This document shows, in pieces, positions 27,101 through 35,316 of a DNA stretch of 64,000 bases (positions are counted from its first letter, which is position 1; each line of letters opens with the position of its first letter). Source of the stretch: Streptomyces sp. M41(2017) (GTDB lineage: Bacteria > Actinomycetota > Actinomycetes > Streptomycetales > Streptomycetaceae); NCBI RefSeq assembly GCF_002078175.1, contig NZ_MWFK01000002.1, positions 372,001 through 436,000 on the forward strand, given 5' to 3'. Position numbers and translations under genes: made by a program. The notes under the pieces are model-generated. The model did not search any database, had not been told where the DNA came from, and saw only the letters and a program-made list of their open reading frames with translations.

Positions 27101-28000
27101 GTCGGCCTCGTCGAGGAACTCGTTGGCCCAGCGAAGGAACGACTCCTGATACTCCTCGTCCGCGTCGGGCAGGACTTTCAGGTGCAGCATGAGGTCGGAC
27201 TTCAGGCAGGCCAGGTCGTACTTCCGCTTGCTCTCGGCGTACAGCTTGGAGCGGCGGTCCGCGAGGAAACGGCTGACGGACTGGACGGCCGCGACGCGGT
27301 CACGGAGGTTCGACAGCTCCGTGTGCCGCTGGGTGATGGAAGGTGCCGCGCCACCGTCCCGGCGGCGCCAGAAGTAGACGATGTCGGTGATGACATCGAC
27401 CTTCTCGGCCCGGAAGTGGGCGAACATGTTGACCCAGGAGTCCTCGTAGAGGACCCCCTCCGGAAACTCGATGAAGTGGTAGTCCCAGAACGAGCGGCGG
27501 AACATCTTGTTCCACACCGTACGGTCGTAGATCAGGGCCTCGAACCGCGTGATGTGTGTGCCGCGGCGGGACTTCAGCATCGGCGTCTTGTGCAGCGGCG
27601 ACTGCCACTTCTTGGTGGAGTTCATCATCTGCACGTTGCCGGAGACGAAGTCCGCCTCCGACCCCTCCAGAGTGCGCACCATGAGTTCGTAGGCGTACTC
27701 GGGAATGACGTCGTCGCCGTCCACGAAGGCGAGGAACTCCCCCTTCGGGTGCATGGCCCGCAGTCCGGTGTTCCGAGCGTGACCAGGTCCTTGAGCCTCC
27801 TGCCGGATCACGCGGAAGCGTGGATCGGCCGCACAGAACTCGGCGGCGATGCGGGACGAGTCGTCGGACGACCCGTCATCGACGAGGATCACCTCGAAGT
27901 CCCGGAACGACTGGCGTGCGATCGACTCCAGAGCTTCGCCGAGGTACATCTCGACGTCCTGGAACGGCACCACAACACTCAGACGGGGCTGAACCGTCAA
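24116..28000 (-). CDS. GT2 glycosyltransferase - TagF-like glycerophosphotransferase fusion
   Basis: A 1294-residue protein. Residues 1-230 are a GT-A family 2 domain (LSVVVPFQDVEMYLGEALESI, VDDGSSDDS, FVDGDDVIPEYAYE with the DxD). The middle (about 330-880) has beta-rich repeats seen in such fusions. The C-terminus (about 880-1240) is a CDP-glycerol:polyglycerophosphate transferase (VVQTWHGTPLKKIGHDIE with the catalytic His, MYAPTWRDDQF, TDYSSLMFDYVNTGRPI). It would extend a teichoic-acid-like wall polymer in the cytoplasm. The last 60 residues are disordered. It is divergent from an LCP gene, which fits wall-glycopolymer synthesis and attachment. Confidence 0.93.
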   Translation of the reverse strand: MTVQPRLSVVVPFQDVEMYLGEALESIARQSFRDFEVILVDDGSSDDSSRIAAEFCAADPRFRVIRQEAQGPGHARNTGLRAMHPKGEFLAFVDGDDVIPEYAYELMVRTLEGSEADFVSGNVQMMNSTKKWQSPLHKTPMLKSRRGTHITRFEALIYDRTVWNKMFRRSFWDYHFIEFPEGVLYEDSWVNMFAHFRAEKVDVITDIVYFWRRRDGGAAPSITQRHTELSNLRDRVAAVQSVSRFLADRRSKLYAESKRKYDLACLKSDLMLHLKVLPDADEEYQESFLRWANEFLDEADDDIIEELPAEARVKWLLVRKRRLEELLDVIRFERKGGPIPVQRRFRRYLKYPYLGDKEVGLDRKAYRLDEEFSLHSVLSGARWNSDEALLTLTGTAYVRFLNVHKKHMSVKAIALRNKKQGRTLVATAKTTYAPQATERSNQNRYCYDWAGFETHIDVTRLKRKGEWAEGTWDVATGVLSRGLFRYRGVDRGGSDSAANPPYRYVDANTRVLPLFLQGKLKLRVEIVRCRITGHRLVGDQLELRGVYLGPKVPEWGKFRVVSMSGSGQHDARVTFTPGGEGWCTFTTRLPLRTLVPGFRAEGLEGGDVPQSWNMGSNGWKTTLHVEGRKMTIYPVMAQDVPDGSYRLPTALQTSEGDREVVVHRNGSGYLVLFERASLPVAKRYFWRENGALEVIAQYFAADRLSPEEYRATHVVVRSRAHGAEREVPIEWHGNKFRFVLTPAAMRTLAGDIPLAAGRWDFFLRRQDLSSVSREDRLEDLMVKVDQDLIPAFPEEHTENERRYELQAEAWDRLSLLVHSAMPDNARGPYRQKLLRTKHYQSARRDPLRPAILFDAFKGTQYSDSPRALHEELVRRSVDLEHFWVVRDDQVQVPPTATAVRMWSPEWYEAMATCSYIVANNHLPDWFQKREGQIVVQTWHGTPLKKIGHDIEAIHFADQRYLERVEKEVQNWDMLVSPNSFSTPILKRAFGFPGEMVECGYPRNDILRRTGTERREQEIRRRIGLPPGKRVVMYAPTWRDDQFYAPGKYKLDFRIDLADARARLGADHVLLVRRHPNVVDPVPGAGDGFVFDVSDYPDMADLSLITDVMITDYSSLMFDYVNTGRPILFFTYDLDHYRDTLRGFYFDFAASAPGPLVDTSQELISAICDIDQVQASYAERYRWFQSQFCDLDDGFAAARLADRMLTAGGDLAHADARAPKVGTVFTHRAARPLTPLQRSTHARPDQRLGALPAQRTAERDAAHAQGAHPSTASPSHPGTSTGTAYDDRIHEGVVV

Positions 28001-28386
28001 CTCACTCTCCTACCAAGACCCAATCACCCCGACGTCCGCACATACGGACCTGGAAGTGCCATCCCCCTGCTGGGTACGCCCGACAGACGCGTCCCTGCGG
28101 TCTTGGCGTCGCCACACCGGTGACTGCGGTGAACTCCCCTTTCACGGCCGTCACAGGATGTGCACATCTTATGTCACCCTTAAGAGTGGTCAAGAGAAGT
28201 TAAGGTGTAATCCATGTCTCCTACAGGTAGTGGTCAGTCTTTTTGCCCACGCCGGACGTTGGACGCCGAGCAACCCCCCTTATAGTCATCTCTTCGTCAT
28301 CGTTCTGCCTGCACGGACCGGCCTCCCCCCACCCGGGCCCTGGCACTCCGCATCGCGGAGCCCCTGAGGAAGAGGAACCGGACCCG
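28001..28386. promoter_or_regulatory. A+T-richer divergent promoter region
   Basis: The 386-bp gap between tagF-like and LCP starts has a clearly A+T-richer core (about 28160-28220) and a perfect 12-bp palindrome GATGTG-CACATC (28157-28168). A looser inverted pair CACCCTTAA (28175) and TTAAGGTG (28199) follows. It probably holds both promoters; no specific sigma motif is certain. Confidence 0.5.
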
Positions 28387-29484
28387 ATGTCCCACAGCGC
28401 CACCGCAGAGCCCAGGTCCACCCGTAGACCCGACTCTCGCCCCCAGCGACGGCGGCGTCGCGACAAGCCCGGCAAGCGACGCTGGCTGCGCAGGACCCTG
28501 ATCGCTCTGGCGGTGCTCCTCATCGGCCTGGCGGGCACGGGCTACTGGTTCTACCAACACCTCGACGGCAACATCGACGGCCTGGACCTGAACAAGCAGC
28601 TCGGCGACGACCGCCCGGAGCGACTCCCCACGTCGGGCCAGAACATCCTGGTGCTCGGATCCGACTCACGCGCCGGGGCCAACGCATCCCTCGACACCGG
28701 CCATGTGTCGGGCGCCCGCTCCGACACGGCACTCGTGATGCACATACCCGAGGGGCGGACCCGCGCCACTGCCGTCAGCATTCCGCGCGACACCCTCGTC
28801 ACTCGTCCGGCCTGCGCCAAGGCGGACGGCACAGCGGTTCCGTCGGCCCGGCGCGTGATGTTCAACTCCGTCTACTCGCAGGTCGGTTCGGCCTGCGTCG
28901 TCAAGACCGTCGAGGCCATGACGGGCGTGCGGATGGACCACTACGTCGAGATCGACTTCGCCGGCTTCAAGGGCCTGGTCGACGCGATAGGCGGTGTGAC
29001 CGTCACTCTCGACCAGGACATCCACGACACATCCAGCGGCTTGCAGATGTCCGCGGGCACGCACCGGCTGAACGGCACCCAGGCCCTGCGGTTCGTCCGC
29101 ACCCGCCATGGCGTCGGCGACGGAAGCGACCTGGGGCGCATCGGCCTGCAGCAGAAATTCATGATCGCGCTGCTCTCGGAGATCAAGAAGCAGGACCTGC
29201 TGGGCAGCCCCACCAAGACGTACAAGATCGCCAATACCCTGACGTCGGCACTGACCACCGACTCGGACCTCGCATCGCTGACCAAGCTCGCCACCTTCGC
29301 CCGCAGCATGGGCGACGTGGATCCCGCGGACATGGAGACGATCATGCTCCCCGTCGCGTACGACAAGGTCGACCCCAACCGGGTGGTTGCCGCCGAACCG
29401 CAGGCCACGCAGCTGTGGAAGGCGATCCGTACGGACTCCGCGATCCCCGCCTCAGCCAAGAAGTCACCCGCGACCGGCGGCTGA
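28387..29484 (+). CDS. LytR-CpsA-Psr (LCP) family wall-polymer ligase
   Basis: A 365-residue protein: Arg/Lys-rich cytoplasmic start, one TM helix (about 37-57) and an outside LCP domain (NILVLGSDSRAG, ARSDTALVMHIPEGRTRATAVSIPRDTLV, GGVTVTLDQDIHD, GTQALRFVRTRHGVGDGSDLGR). The conserved Arg and Asp residues that hold the polyprenyl-pyrophosphate substrate are present. LCP enzymes attach teichoic-acid-like glycopolymers to peptidoglycan. Divergent from the TagF fusion, it probably attaches that enzyme's product. AGGAAGAGGAACC precedes the ATG. Confidence 0.95.
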   Translation: MSHSATAEPRSTRRPDSRPQRRRRRDKPGKRRWLRRTLIALAVLLIGLAGTGYWFYQHLDGNIDGLDLNKQLGDDRPERLPTSGQNILVLGSDSRAGANASLDTGHVSGARSDTALVMHIPEGRTRATAVSIPRDTLVTRPACAKADGTAVPSARRVMFNSVYSQVGSACVVKTVEAMTGVRMDHYVEIDFAGFKGLVDAIGGVTVTLDQDIHDTSSGLQMSAGTHRLNGTQALRFVRTRHGVGDGSDLGRIGLQQKFMIALLSEIKKQDLLGSPTKTYKIANTLTSALTTDSDLASLTKLATFARSMGDVDPADMETIMLPVAYDKVDPNRVVAAEPQATQLWKAIRTDSAIPASAKKSPATGG

Positions 29485-29520
29485 CCGTCCGCTGCCGACG
29501 TCGCGAGGACGAACGTCCGA

Positions 29521-29553
29521 AGAGGGCGGCCGGACCTGGTCCGGCCGCCCTCT
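29521..29553. terminator. Bidirectional 15-bp hairpin terminator
   Basis: AGAGGGCGGCCGGAC and GTCCGGCCGCCCTCT pair perfectly around a 3-nt loop between the convergent LCP and propeller genes. Its last base overlaps the propeller stop codon. Confidence 0.9.
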
Positions 29554-30653
29554 CACACGTGCTGCCAGGGCGACAGGCTCAGACCCGCACCGTTCTGTCG
29601 AGCCACTCGAGGTCTGCCGTCCTCCCCGATCAGAGCGACGGCGATCCGTCCACGGCCGTCCGTCGCCAGCGCGGGGGTGCCCTGACACTGCTCCTGCGGG
29701 TACCACCAGAATCCGCCCGACTCGTTCTCGGTGGTTCCCAGGCCGACGACGGCTCTGCCGGTGGCATCCCGGAACGCGAGGATGACGCAGTCGTAGCCGT
29801 CGACCTGGGCGCGCAGGGTGGCGTACCCGGATGCCGGTCCCACCGCGCCGAGCGGCTGCGGCCAGGTCCCGGCCCGCCACGCCTCCCCCGAGGAGTTGTC
29901 GGCATTGGTCCAGAAGAACGTGGGCCGGGCAGGTCCGGTCTCCAGCACGGAGACCGTGCCGGGTGCGGGGCGCAGAGAGAACCCGCGCGGGCCCGCGAAG
30001 TCCCCGCCCGGCGCGGTCTGTCCCCAGGTCATCACGCCTGTCTCCGCGGCGGCCACCACTTCCACCCGGCCATCGCTCACGGCCACCGGAACCGGCCAGG
30101 GGTCGAGCCCTCCGCCGCGCAGGTCCTCCCACGTGCGCCACTTGCCCTTGGAGTCCTCCCGGCGCAGCAGGAGCCCGCCGTGAGCGCCGCGGGTGAAGAC
30201 ATGGACGCTGCCGTCCCCGCTGACCACACCGACCGGCGGGCCGATCCTGCGACCCTGCTCAGGGTCCTTGTGCGGGTTGCCGAGGGAGCGCCAGTCGGTG
30301 AAGGCGAGTCCGGTCTGGTACTGGATCGCGTGCACCACGTCCACGGTCGGCACACCGTCCGTGCCCGTCCGTTCCCGGCGGCCGAAGAAGTGCACATAGC
30401 TGTTGACACCCTGAGCCACACTCACATGGGTCAGGTCCGGCACGGACACGAGGTGCGGTCCGCTCCAGGACGGGCCGCCGACGGCGGTCTCGGTCCACCG
30501 CTGGAGCCCGCCTTCGGCGAGTGCGTACACGGTCAGCCGGCCGTCCCTGCCATACGTCAACCACTGCCCGCGTGCGGTGCGCGGGGGCCGGGGTCGCGCC
30601 CCCGGGCCCGCTGCTCCGGGAGCACTCGCGGGGCCTGACGCCGATCGTCGCAT
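29553..30653 (-). CDS. Lectin-like beta-propeller protein
   Basis: A 366-residue protein made of repeats with conserved Trp/Gly turns (YGRDGRLTVYALAEGGLQRWTET, VFTRGAHGGLLLRRED, WEDLRGGG), as in PLL/tectonin-type seven-blade propellers that bind sugars. No signal peptide is seen, so it could be cytosolic or exported by another route. I chose the ATG at 30653 after AGAAAGG; a GTG at 30665 would add four residues. Next to wall-polymer genes, it may bind glycans; inference. Confidence 0.7.
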   Translation of the reverse strand: MRRSASGPASAPGAAGPGARPRPPRTARGQWLTYGRDGRLTVYALAEGGLQRWTETAVGGPSWSGPHLVSVPDLTHVSVAQGVNSYVHFFGRRERTGTDGVPTVDVVHAIQYQTGLAFTDWRSLGNPHKDPEQGRRIGPPVGVVSGDGSVHVFTRGAHGGLLLRREDSKGKWRTWEDLRGGGLDPWPVPVAVSDGRVEVVAAAETGVMTWGQTAPGGDFAGPRGFSLRPAPGTVSVLETGPARPTFFWTNADNSSGEAWRAGTWPQPLGAVGPASGYATLRAQVDGYDCVILAFRDATGRAVVGLGTTENESGGFWWYPQEQCQGTPALATDGRGRIAVALIGEDGRPRVARQNGAGLSLSPWQHV

Positions 30654-31006
30654 GGCCTGGTGCACCTTTCTGAGGCCCGCCGCACGGACACATCACGTGC
30701 TCGAGAATCGAAAATCCGCCCCATCATATGCGGACCATTCGGCTCGACCGGTTCCGGTCCCGGTCCCGGTCCGCGTCCAGGCCGGCCGGGCGTCTCGGAT
30801 TCCCGGTGCGGCGTGACGGTTCCGGCGGTTGGACCTGGGTCTCGGACGCTTCCGACCAGGTCGGGCCGGGCATGGCCGCCGCACCATTGATTCCGGGCGG
30901 CCCGGCCCCAGAGGCAACGACTAGGACCCACGCTTCACCTTTCCGGAGCGCTGTGGCGGAGTGACGAGGGGCGCCGGCTGACGCCCTGGCTGGTCGCCGC
31001 GGTCCA
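30654..31006. other. Intergenic stretch, no gene
   Basis: 353 bp with no supported gene. It carries a short GGTCCC tandem run near 30756-30780 and the promoter of the propeller gene. Confidence 0.5.
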
Positions 31007-31876
31007 TCACGCCGGTTCGACAGGCAGCCACAGCTCACAGGTCGCGGCGCTGTAGTCGTCGGTGATTTCGAGCATCGCGACGATCGAGGGACCCGGCCGG
31101 AGACGCCACGGGTTGGAGGGGAACCACTCCGTAGCGGTCGCGGCCCAGGCTGTCTGCAGGGCCTGCGGGAACGGTCCGGCCGTACTGAACACAGCCCATT
31201 TGCCGGCCGCCACCTCGATGGCATCGAGGTCGTCCGGAGCCGGCGTGTTCCGGGAGACGGCGACCCCGTGGAGATAGGTCAGTTCGCTTCCCTCCGGGGC
31301 GTCCGGGTCGAGGTCGTCGGTGACCTGCAGCAGGCCACTCGGCTCGGTGTTGCCGAGAGCCTTCAGCCGGACATGCGACTCCTTCGGCAGTGCGGCGATG
31401 TGCCGCTGGATGTGCGGGTTGACGCCCTGGTGGATGAGCGGGACCCGGGCGGCGTGTCCGACCAGCCGGAAAGCGGGGCGGTCTACGAGGCGAGTGTCCA
31501 TGGGAGTACTCCCTTCGACGGTCAGGTGGAACCTGAGCTTCGGTTGTGTGCGCAGGGGGCCTCCGTCGCGGCGCACATCGCTGAGTCCGGCGCCGTGGAC
31601 CGCACGGAAGGCGCGTCCGAATGCCTCGGTCGAGCCGTATCCGTGGCGGACGGCGATGCTCAGCAGGTCGTCCTCCGCTCGCACCACATCGGCAGCGGCG
31701 ACGGTCATACGGCGTCGACGCACGTACTCCGACAGCGGCATGCCGGCCAACGACGAGAACATGCGGCGCAAGTGGTATTCGGTCGTGCCGAGCCCTCCGG
31801 CCAGTCCGCGCAGGTCGAGCTCCTCGGTGAGGTGCTCCTCCACGAGATCGACGAGCCGGTTGAGTGCCGAGATCAT
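31007..31876 (-). CDS. AraC-type regulator with GyrI-like domain
   Basis: A 289-residue protein. Residues 1-105 hold the double HTH of AraC/XylS (LRGLAGGLGTTEYHLRRMFSSLAGMPLSEYVRRRRM and LLSIAVRHGYGSTEAFGRAFRAVHG). Residues about 125-289 form a GyrI/SOUL-like effector-binding domain (RLVDRPAFRLVGHAARVP, ELTYLHGVAVS, CELWLPVEPA). This arrangement (HTH first) is that of Rob/SoxS-like regulators that sense drugs. AGGAGG precedes the ATG at 31876. No obvious target is adjacent. Confidence 0.92.
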   Translation of the reverse strand: MISALNRLVDLVEEHLTEELDLRGLAGGLGTTEYHLRRMFSSLAGMPLSEYVRRRRMTVAAADVVRAEDDLLSIAVRHGYGSTEAFGRAFRAVHGAGLSDVRRDGGPLRTQPKLRFHLTVEGSTPMDTRLVDRPAFRLVGHAARVPLIHQGVNPHIQRHIAALPKESHVRLKALGNTEPSGLLQVTDDLDPDAPEGSELTYLHGVAVSRNTPAPDDLDAIEVAAGKWAVFSTAGPFPQALQTAWAATATEWFPSNPWRLRPGPSIVAMLEITDDYSAATCELWLPVEPA

Positions 31877-32188
31877 GAGGCCTCCTATCGCCTTCAACCT
31901 TGCCGGGGAGAACCCCGCCCGGACCCGATCGCTCAGGTCCGATCCGATCATGCGCCGGGCAAGGACTGGCACTGTGCGGCTTCGGCGCGGGCCTGCTCAG
32001 TCAGGCTCATTGGCTGCCCGGCAGGAGCGTATGCGTACCGTTCGGATCGTCTGCCCGGTTGCGCCCGGCCGTGTCGCCCCGGACGACCCTCACCTCTCTG
32101 CGTACCGGGCGGTGCCGTTCTTCACCGATGCGGGCACGCGCCCGCCAACTCGCTCCATCACGGCAGAGTTGGCCCACAGCCTGGCGAT
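31877..32188. other. Intergenic stretch, no gene
   Basis: 312 bp between the AraC start and the end of the next minus-strand gene. I see no gene or clear palindrome; it should hold the AraC-type gene's promoter. Confidence 0.5.
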
Positions 32189-32590
32189 TCATCCTCGGGT
32201 GAGCGCCATGAAAACGTGCTCGACCCGGCCATGGAGCGCGGCCATCAGGACAGCGCCCTCGGCCGAGGTGCACTCCATCACCAGGAACCGGTGGTTGAGG
32301 CGCCCCTCCCCTTGCCCCGGAGGGCGCATACGCACCGGTCGCACATCCGAGGGCAGCATGAACGGAGGGTCCTGCCGCGCTCCCGGCTCCCAGGTCCAGC
32401 GCCCGGACTCGATGACGAAGTACCCACGTGTCCATGAAGATGTGTGTGGGCCCTTCACTATGCACAGGACCTTGATCCGCCGCCCGTCGATGAGGTTGGC
32501 GGTGGTGTTGCGCTGTTGCCTGTTGAGGTGGAGGGCCGCCGTCAGCATTCCTCCGAGGAACACAACCAGGGTCGTCAGCGGTGCGGTCAT
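32189..32590 (-). CDS. Small TM-anchored protein, remotely DUF2550-like
   Basis: A 133-residue protein with one N-terminal hydrophobic segment (about 3-20) and a basic, beta-rich domain (KVLCIVKGPHTSSWTRGYFVIESGRWTWEP, then HRFLVMECTSAEGAVLMAALHG). The plan (TM then a small R/W-rich domain) is like actinobacterial DUF2550, but the match is weak. Function unknown. Third-position G/C is lower than in strong genes. The gap to the lipoprotein gene upstream is 79 bp, so co-transcription is possible. Confidence 0.5.
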   Translation of the reverse strand: MTAPLTTLVVFLGGMLTAALHLNRQQRNTTANLIDGRRIKVLCIVKGPHTSSWTRGYFVIESGRWTWEPGARQDPPFMLPSDVRPVRMRPPGQGEGRLNHRFLVMECTSAEGAVLMAALHGRVEHVFMALTRG

Positions 32591-32669
32591 GAGGACATCC
32601 GGTCAGTAGCCGGCGCCCACCCGCGAGAGTGGCCAAGGGACTTCATGCGGCCGTTGCTGCGCGGTCTGC

Positions 32670-33332
32670 TCATCGCGCGATCGAGCAGTTCTTCCAGGCC
32701 TCGGCCAGGGCGTCAGGAATCGCCGGAACATCTCCGCAGCCGTGGGGCCCGGCGGGGAACCCGTCACTCCCGACATGAGCCCAGCCGTTGCCGGAGTCGC
32801 TGAAGTACTGGGCGGCGCTGCCCTCGTCCTGCATGCCCACGAGCTCCTCGTACGTGGCACCGTCGACCGGCTGGAAACGGGTGACCGCGTAGTGGACGGT
32901 GCCGCACTGGCCGTAGAAGAAGCCGTGCGGTACCGGCTCGATGTGAGGGAAGTGGACCCTTTGCCGGTAGAACCGGGTCACGGCGGCCTTCACCTCGGCG
33001 CTCGCGGGCAGGTTGCGGCAACCGGGGATCGCCGTGGGAGTGTGGCCGGCCCCCGACGCAGCGGTTTCCCCGGCCCGGACAGGGGCGGCGGAACCGTGCG
33101 ACGGCCTGGGCGTGCCGACGGAACTCGCGGCGGGAGTGGTGACCGGGGCGGAACCGTCCGCCCGTACGGTCGCGGACACGGATGCGGATGCGGATGCGGA
33201 GACGTCCGGGGAGGAGGCCCTGGCACGTGCGGAAGCACTGCCTACTGACTCCTGACAACCCGTCAGGAGCATGATCCCGCCGAGCAGTACCATCGCCGAC
33301 GTACGTCTGACACCGGGCATGACCCGACCCAT
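32670..33332 (-). CDS. Secreted lipoprotein
   Basis: A 220-residue protein with a lipobox (LLTG then Cys26) after a hydrophobic signal, a Ser/Ala/Thr-rich linker (30-100) and a C-terminal domain with four Cys (GCRNL, QCGTV, GCGDV, NCSI), probably two disulfides. Start: ATG at 33332, with GGGGAGA 6-10 bp upstream; ATG 33320 is a second option. No known domain. Exported and lipid-anchored by prediction; role unknown. Confidence 0.7.
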   Translation of the reverse strand: MGRVMPGVRRTSAMVLLGGIMLLTGCQESVGSASARARASSPDVSASASASVSATVRADGSAPVTTPAASSVGTPRPSHGSAAPVRAGETAASGAGHTPTAIPGCRNLPASAEVKAAVTRFYRQRVHFPHIEPVPHGFFYGQCGTVHYAVTRFQPVDGATYEELVGMQDEGSAAQYFSDSGNGWAHVGSDGFPAGPHGCGDVPAIPDALAEAWKNCSIAR

Positions 33333-33630
33333 CCTTGTCTCCCCGGGGAAACCACGGGCCCACCCCCACACAACCGTGGCCCACGCCCCCCTGCCTCGGC
33401 CACGAACCCTGCCCATAGAACAGCACGAGCCGGCCGGTAAATCACGGCCGGCGGGATCTCGATTCCGTATAGATGCCCTGGACTGAATGCCCTGGTCGCC
33501 GACCTGCCGGGAGCCGACAGCGACCGCCGGGCAACGCCCGTACCTCTCCGCGACACGCGGCGCACTCCCAACGCCATTGCCGGGCGGCTCGCTTCCGACG
33601 AGGACTGGTCCGTCGACGAAGATTCGGAGT
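33333..33630. other. Intergenic stretch, no gene
   Basis: About 300 bp with the lipoprotein promoter and no supported gene. A+T-richer patches lie near 33410-33475. Confidence 0.4.
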
Positions 33631-33918
33631 CACCTCACGTCGCTGGAGCTCGTGGTCCTGCGCCGGTCTTTCCCGGGGCATGTCGCGCAGGGCGGGATCA
33701 GCGTGCTCGCCCGACGGGACGTCCGGGACGGGTTGGAACCAGATCACGATGAGGGCGGACCGGTGCAGGACCGCGTCGAGCTCGGGAGTGACCGGCGCTG
33801 AGCGGAAGAAGCCGGTGCGCACGACGGACGGCAGCACCTCAACGGGGCCGAAGGCACCGGCGGTCCACTCCGGGTACTCGCGCAAGGACGCATGTCCGAC
33901 CTGGACCGACCGGCCGGC
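33631..33918 (-). pseudogene. Degraded ORF fragment, family unknown
   Basis: In the minus frame a stretch of about 95 residues reads like real protein (ASLREYPEWTAGAFGPVEVLP, RTGFFRSAPVTPELDAVLH, ALIVIWFQPVPDVPSGEHADPALRDMP). On both sides the same open frame turns into Arg/Pro-rich noise with no sensible start. I read this as the remains of a gene cut by deletion or frameshift. The family is not recognised. Confidence 0.35.
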
Positions 33919-34017
33919 GCCGTACGCGGGCCCTTGCGAAGCGCCTCGAAGGCGGGCGATGCTCGGTGCTGACTGCCCGACACGGCGGAGGGCCCGGTGG
34001 GACGAGGGGACGAAGGC

Positions 34018-34683
34018 GTGGATGTGTACGAGGCCGTGGACAGTCGTCGGGCGGTGCGGGCGTTCAGTGGTGAGCCGGTTCCCGAGGAGGTTCTGCGACG
34101 CGTGCTGAGCGCGGCGACGCGGGCTCCGTCGAGCGGGAACCTCCAGCCGTGGCACCTCTACGTCGTGACGGGCGAGCCCCTGGCCGAGCTGAAGAGGCGC
34201 GCGACCCGCAGAGCCGTGGCCGGAGATCCGGGCGACGAGCGCGAGTATCCGATGTACCCGGACGGGCTGACGTCACCGTATCTGGACCGCTTCTCCGCCG
34301 CGGCGGCACAGCGGTACGGAGCACTGGGGATTGAGCGGGACGACCCCGACCGGCCTCGGAAGATCGCCGCTTTGAACTCGGATGCCTTCGGGGCACCGGC
34401 CGTTCTGTTCTGCTATCTCGACCGGACGATGGGGCCCGGACAGTGGGGCGACGCCGGGATGTACCTGCAGACGGTCATGCTGTTGCTGAGGGCCGAGGGG
34501 TTGCACAGTTGTCCCCAAGTGATGTGGACCATGTACCGCAGGACCGTCAGCCGAGTCGTCGGGGCCGATACCGAGCTTGTGCTGTTCTGCGGCATCGCCG
34601 TGGGATGTGAGAAGGAAGGCGCGCCGCAGCTGCGCACCGGGCGGGCGGACATGGCGGAAACGGTGACCTTCGTCGGAGCGTGA
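34018..34683 (+). CDS. Nitroreductase family protein
   Basis: A 221-residue FMN-dependent nitroreductase. The FMN-phosphate motif SRRAVRAFSGEPVPEEVL and SAATRAPSSGNLQPWHLYVV are diagnostic, as is VMLLLRAEGLHSCPQ, followed by a typical GCEKEG loop. I chose the GTG at 34018 (V-DVYEAVDSRR) because GAGGGG lies 8 nt before it. These enzymes reduce nitro groups or quinones with NAD(P)H. No operon partner; substrate unknown. Confidence 0.92.
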   Translation: MDVYEAVDSRRAVRAFSGEPVPEEVLRRVLSAATRAPSSGNLQPWHLYVVTGEPLAELKRRATRRAVAGDPGDEREYPMYPDGLTSPYLDRFSAAAAQRYGALGIERDDPDRPRKIAALNSDAFGAPAVLFCYLDRTMGPGQWGDAGMYLQTVMLLLRAEGLHSCPQVMWTMYRRTVSRVVGADTELVLFCGIAVGCEKEGAPQLRTGRADMAETVTFVGA

Positions 34684-34714
34684 CCGCCGATCACCGGGGT
34701 CGGCTGGGCAGGAA

Positions 34715-35170
34715 CTAGGGCTGCTCGGGGCCGTTGAGGTCGTCCTGCGCCGACTCGGCGCGCGAAGTGTCGCGTTGGCGCTGAGGAGAGTTCGTCGCGT
34801 CCTGCTCGGACGTGCCGGGATTCCTGAGGTCGCGGGCGGCCGCTTCGTCATGGGCGACGTCGGAGGCGAGGACGGCCGTCGTCAGGTCGTCTCCCTGCCA
34901 GTACCAGCCGTGCTCGGCCATCGCTTCTCTCGTCCACTCCCGCAGACAGCGCGCGCCCTCCTCGCCACGTCCCATGTCATGTCCGCCGCCTGAGGCGAAC
35001 CAGAACAGGAGGGCACCGGCGGCGAGTTTCCCACCGTCGCACGGGCTGCACAGCTGAAGGTGGATCGGTCGGCCGGCAGCGTCGTTCCTCGGCGCGATGC
35101 AGCTCACGAGAAGGTCCCCGCCGCACCGGGAACAGGGCGGGAGCCGTTCGGATGTTTCCAGGCTGTGCAC
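34715..35170 (-). CDS. DUF6300-like hypothetical protein
   Basis: A 151-residue protein with PPCSRCGGDLLVSC and LQLCSPCDGGKLAAGALLFWFASGGGHD, then EWTREAMAEHGWYW, which match the Streptomyces DUF6300 pattern as I remember it. Two CxxC pairs suggest a zinc ribbon. The C-terminal 40 residues are low complexity. Function unknown. No neighbour suggests an operon. Confidence 0.7.
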   Translation of the reverse strand: MHSLETSERLPPCSRCGGDLLVSCIAPRNDAAGRPIHLQLCSPCDGGKLAAGALLFWFASGGGHDMGRGEEGARCLREWTREAMAEHGWYWQGDDLTTAVLASDVAHDEAAARDLRNPGTSEQDATNSPQRQRDTSRAESAQDDLNGPEQP

Positions 35171-35211
35171 TTCACTCCGTCAAGGAAGATGTCAGGCGTC
35201 CGCAGGACCAC

Positions 35212-35244
35212 AGCAGGGGTCCGGCGTGGCACCGGACCCCTGCT
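35212..35244 (-). terminator. 13-bp hairpin terminator after csp
   Basis: AGCAGGGGTCCGG and CCGGACCCCTGCT pair perfectly around a 7-nt loop (CGTGGCA). It lies about 70 bp downstream of the minus-strand cold-shock gene. A second weaker hairpin is near 35268-35290. Confidence 0.85.
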
Positions 35245-35316
35245 CGGTCATACGCGACCGGAAATGATCCCTGGGGCTCGTTGAGCCCGGGGTCGCCCCG
35301 TGCGTTGTCCCGGTCG

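Noticed and set aside
24134..28123. A 1329-residue open frame on the plus strand
   Set aside because: It is exactly antisense to the GT2-TagF gene. High-G+C codon bias opens the opposite frame; its text is Val/Gly/His-rich and matches no family.
28157..28168. GATGTGCACATC palindrome as a specific operator
   Set aside because: A lone 12-bp palindrome in an A+T-richer promoter region with no adjacent regulator gene; not enough to name an operator.
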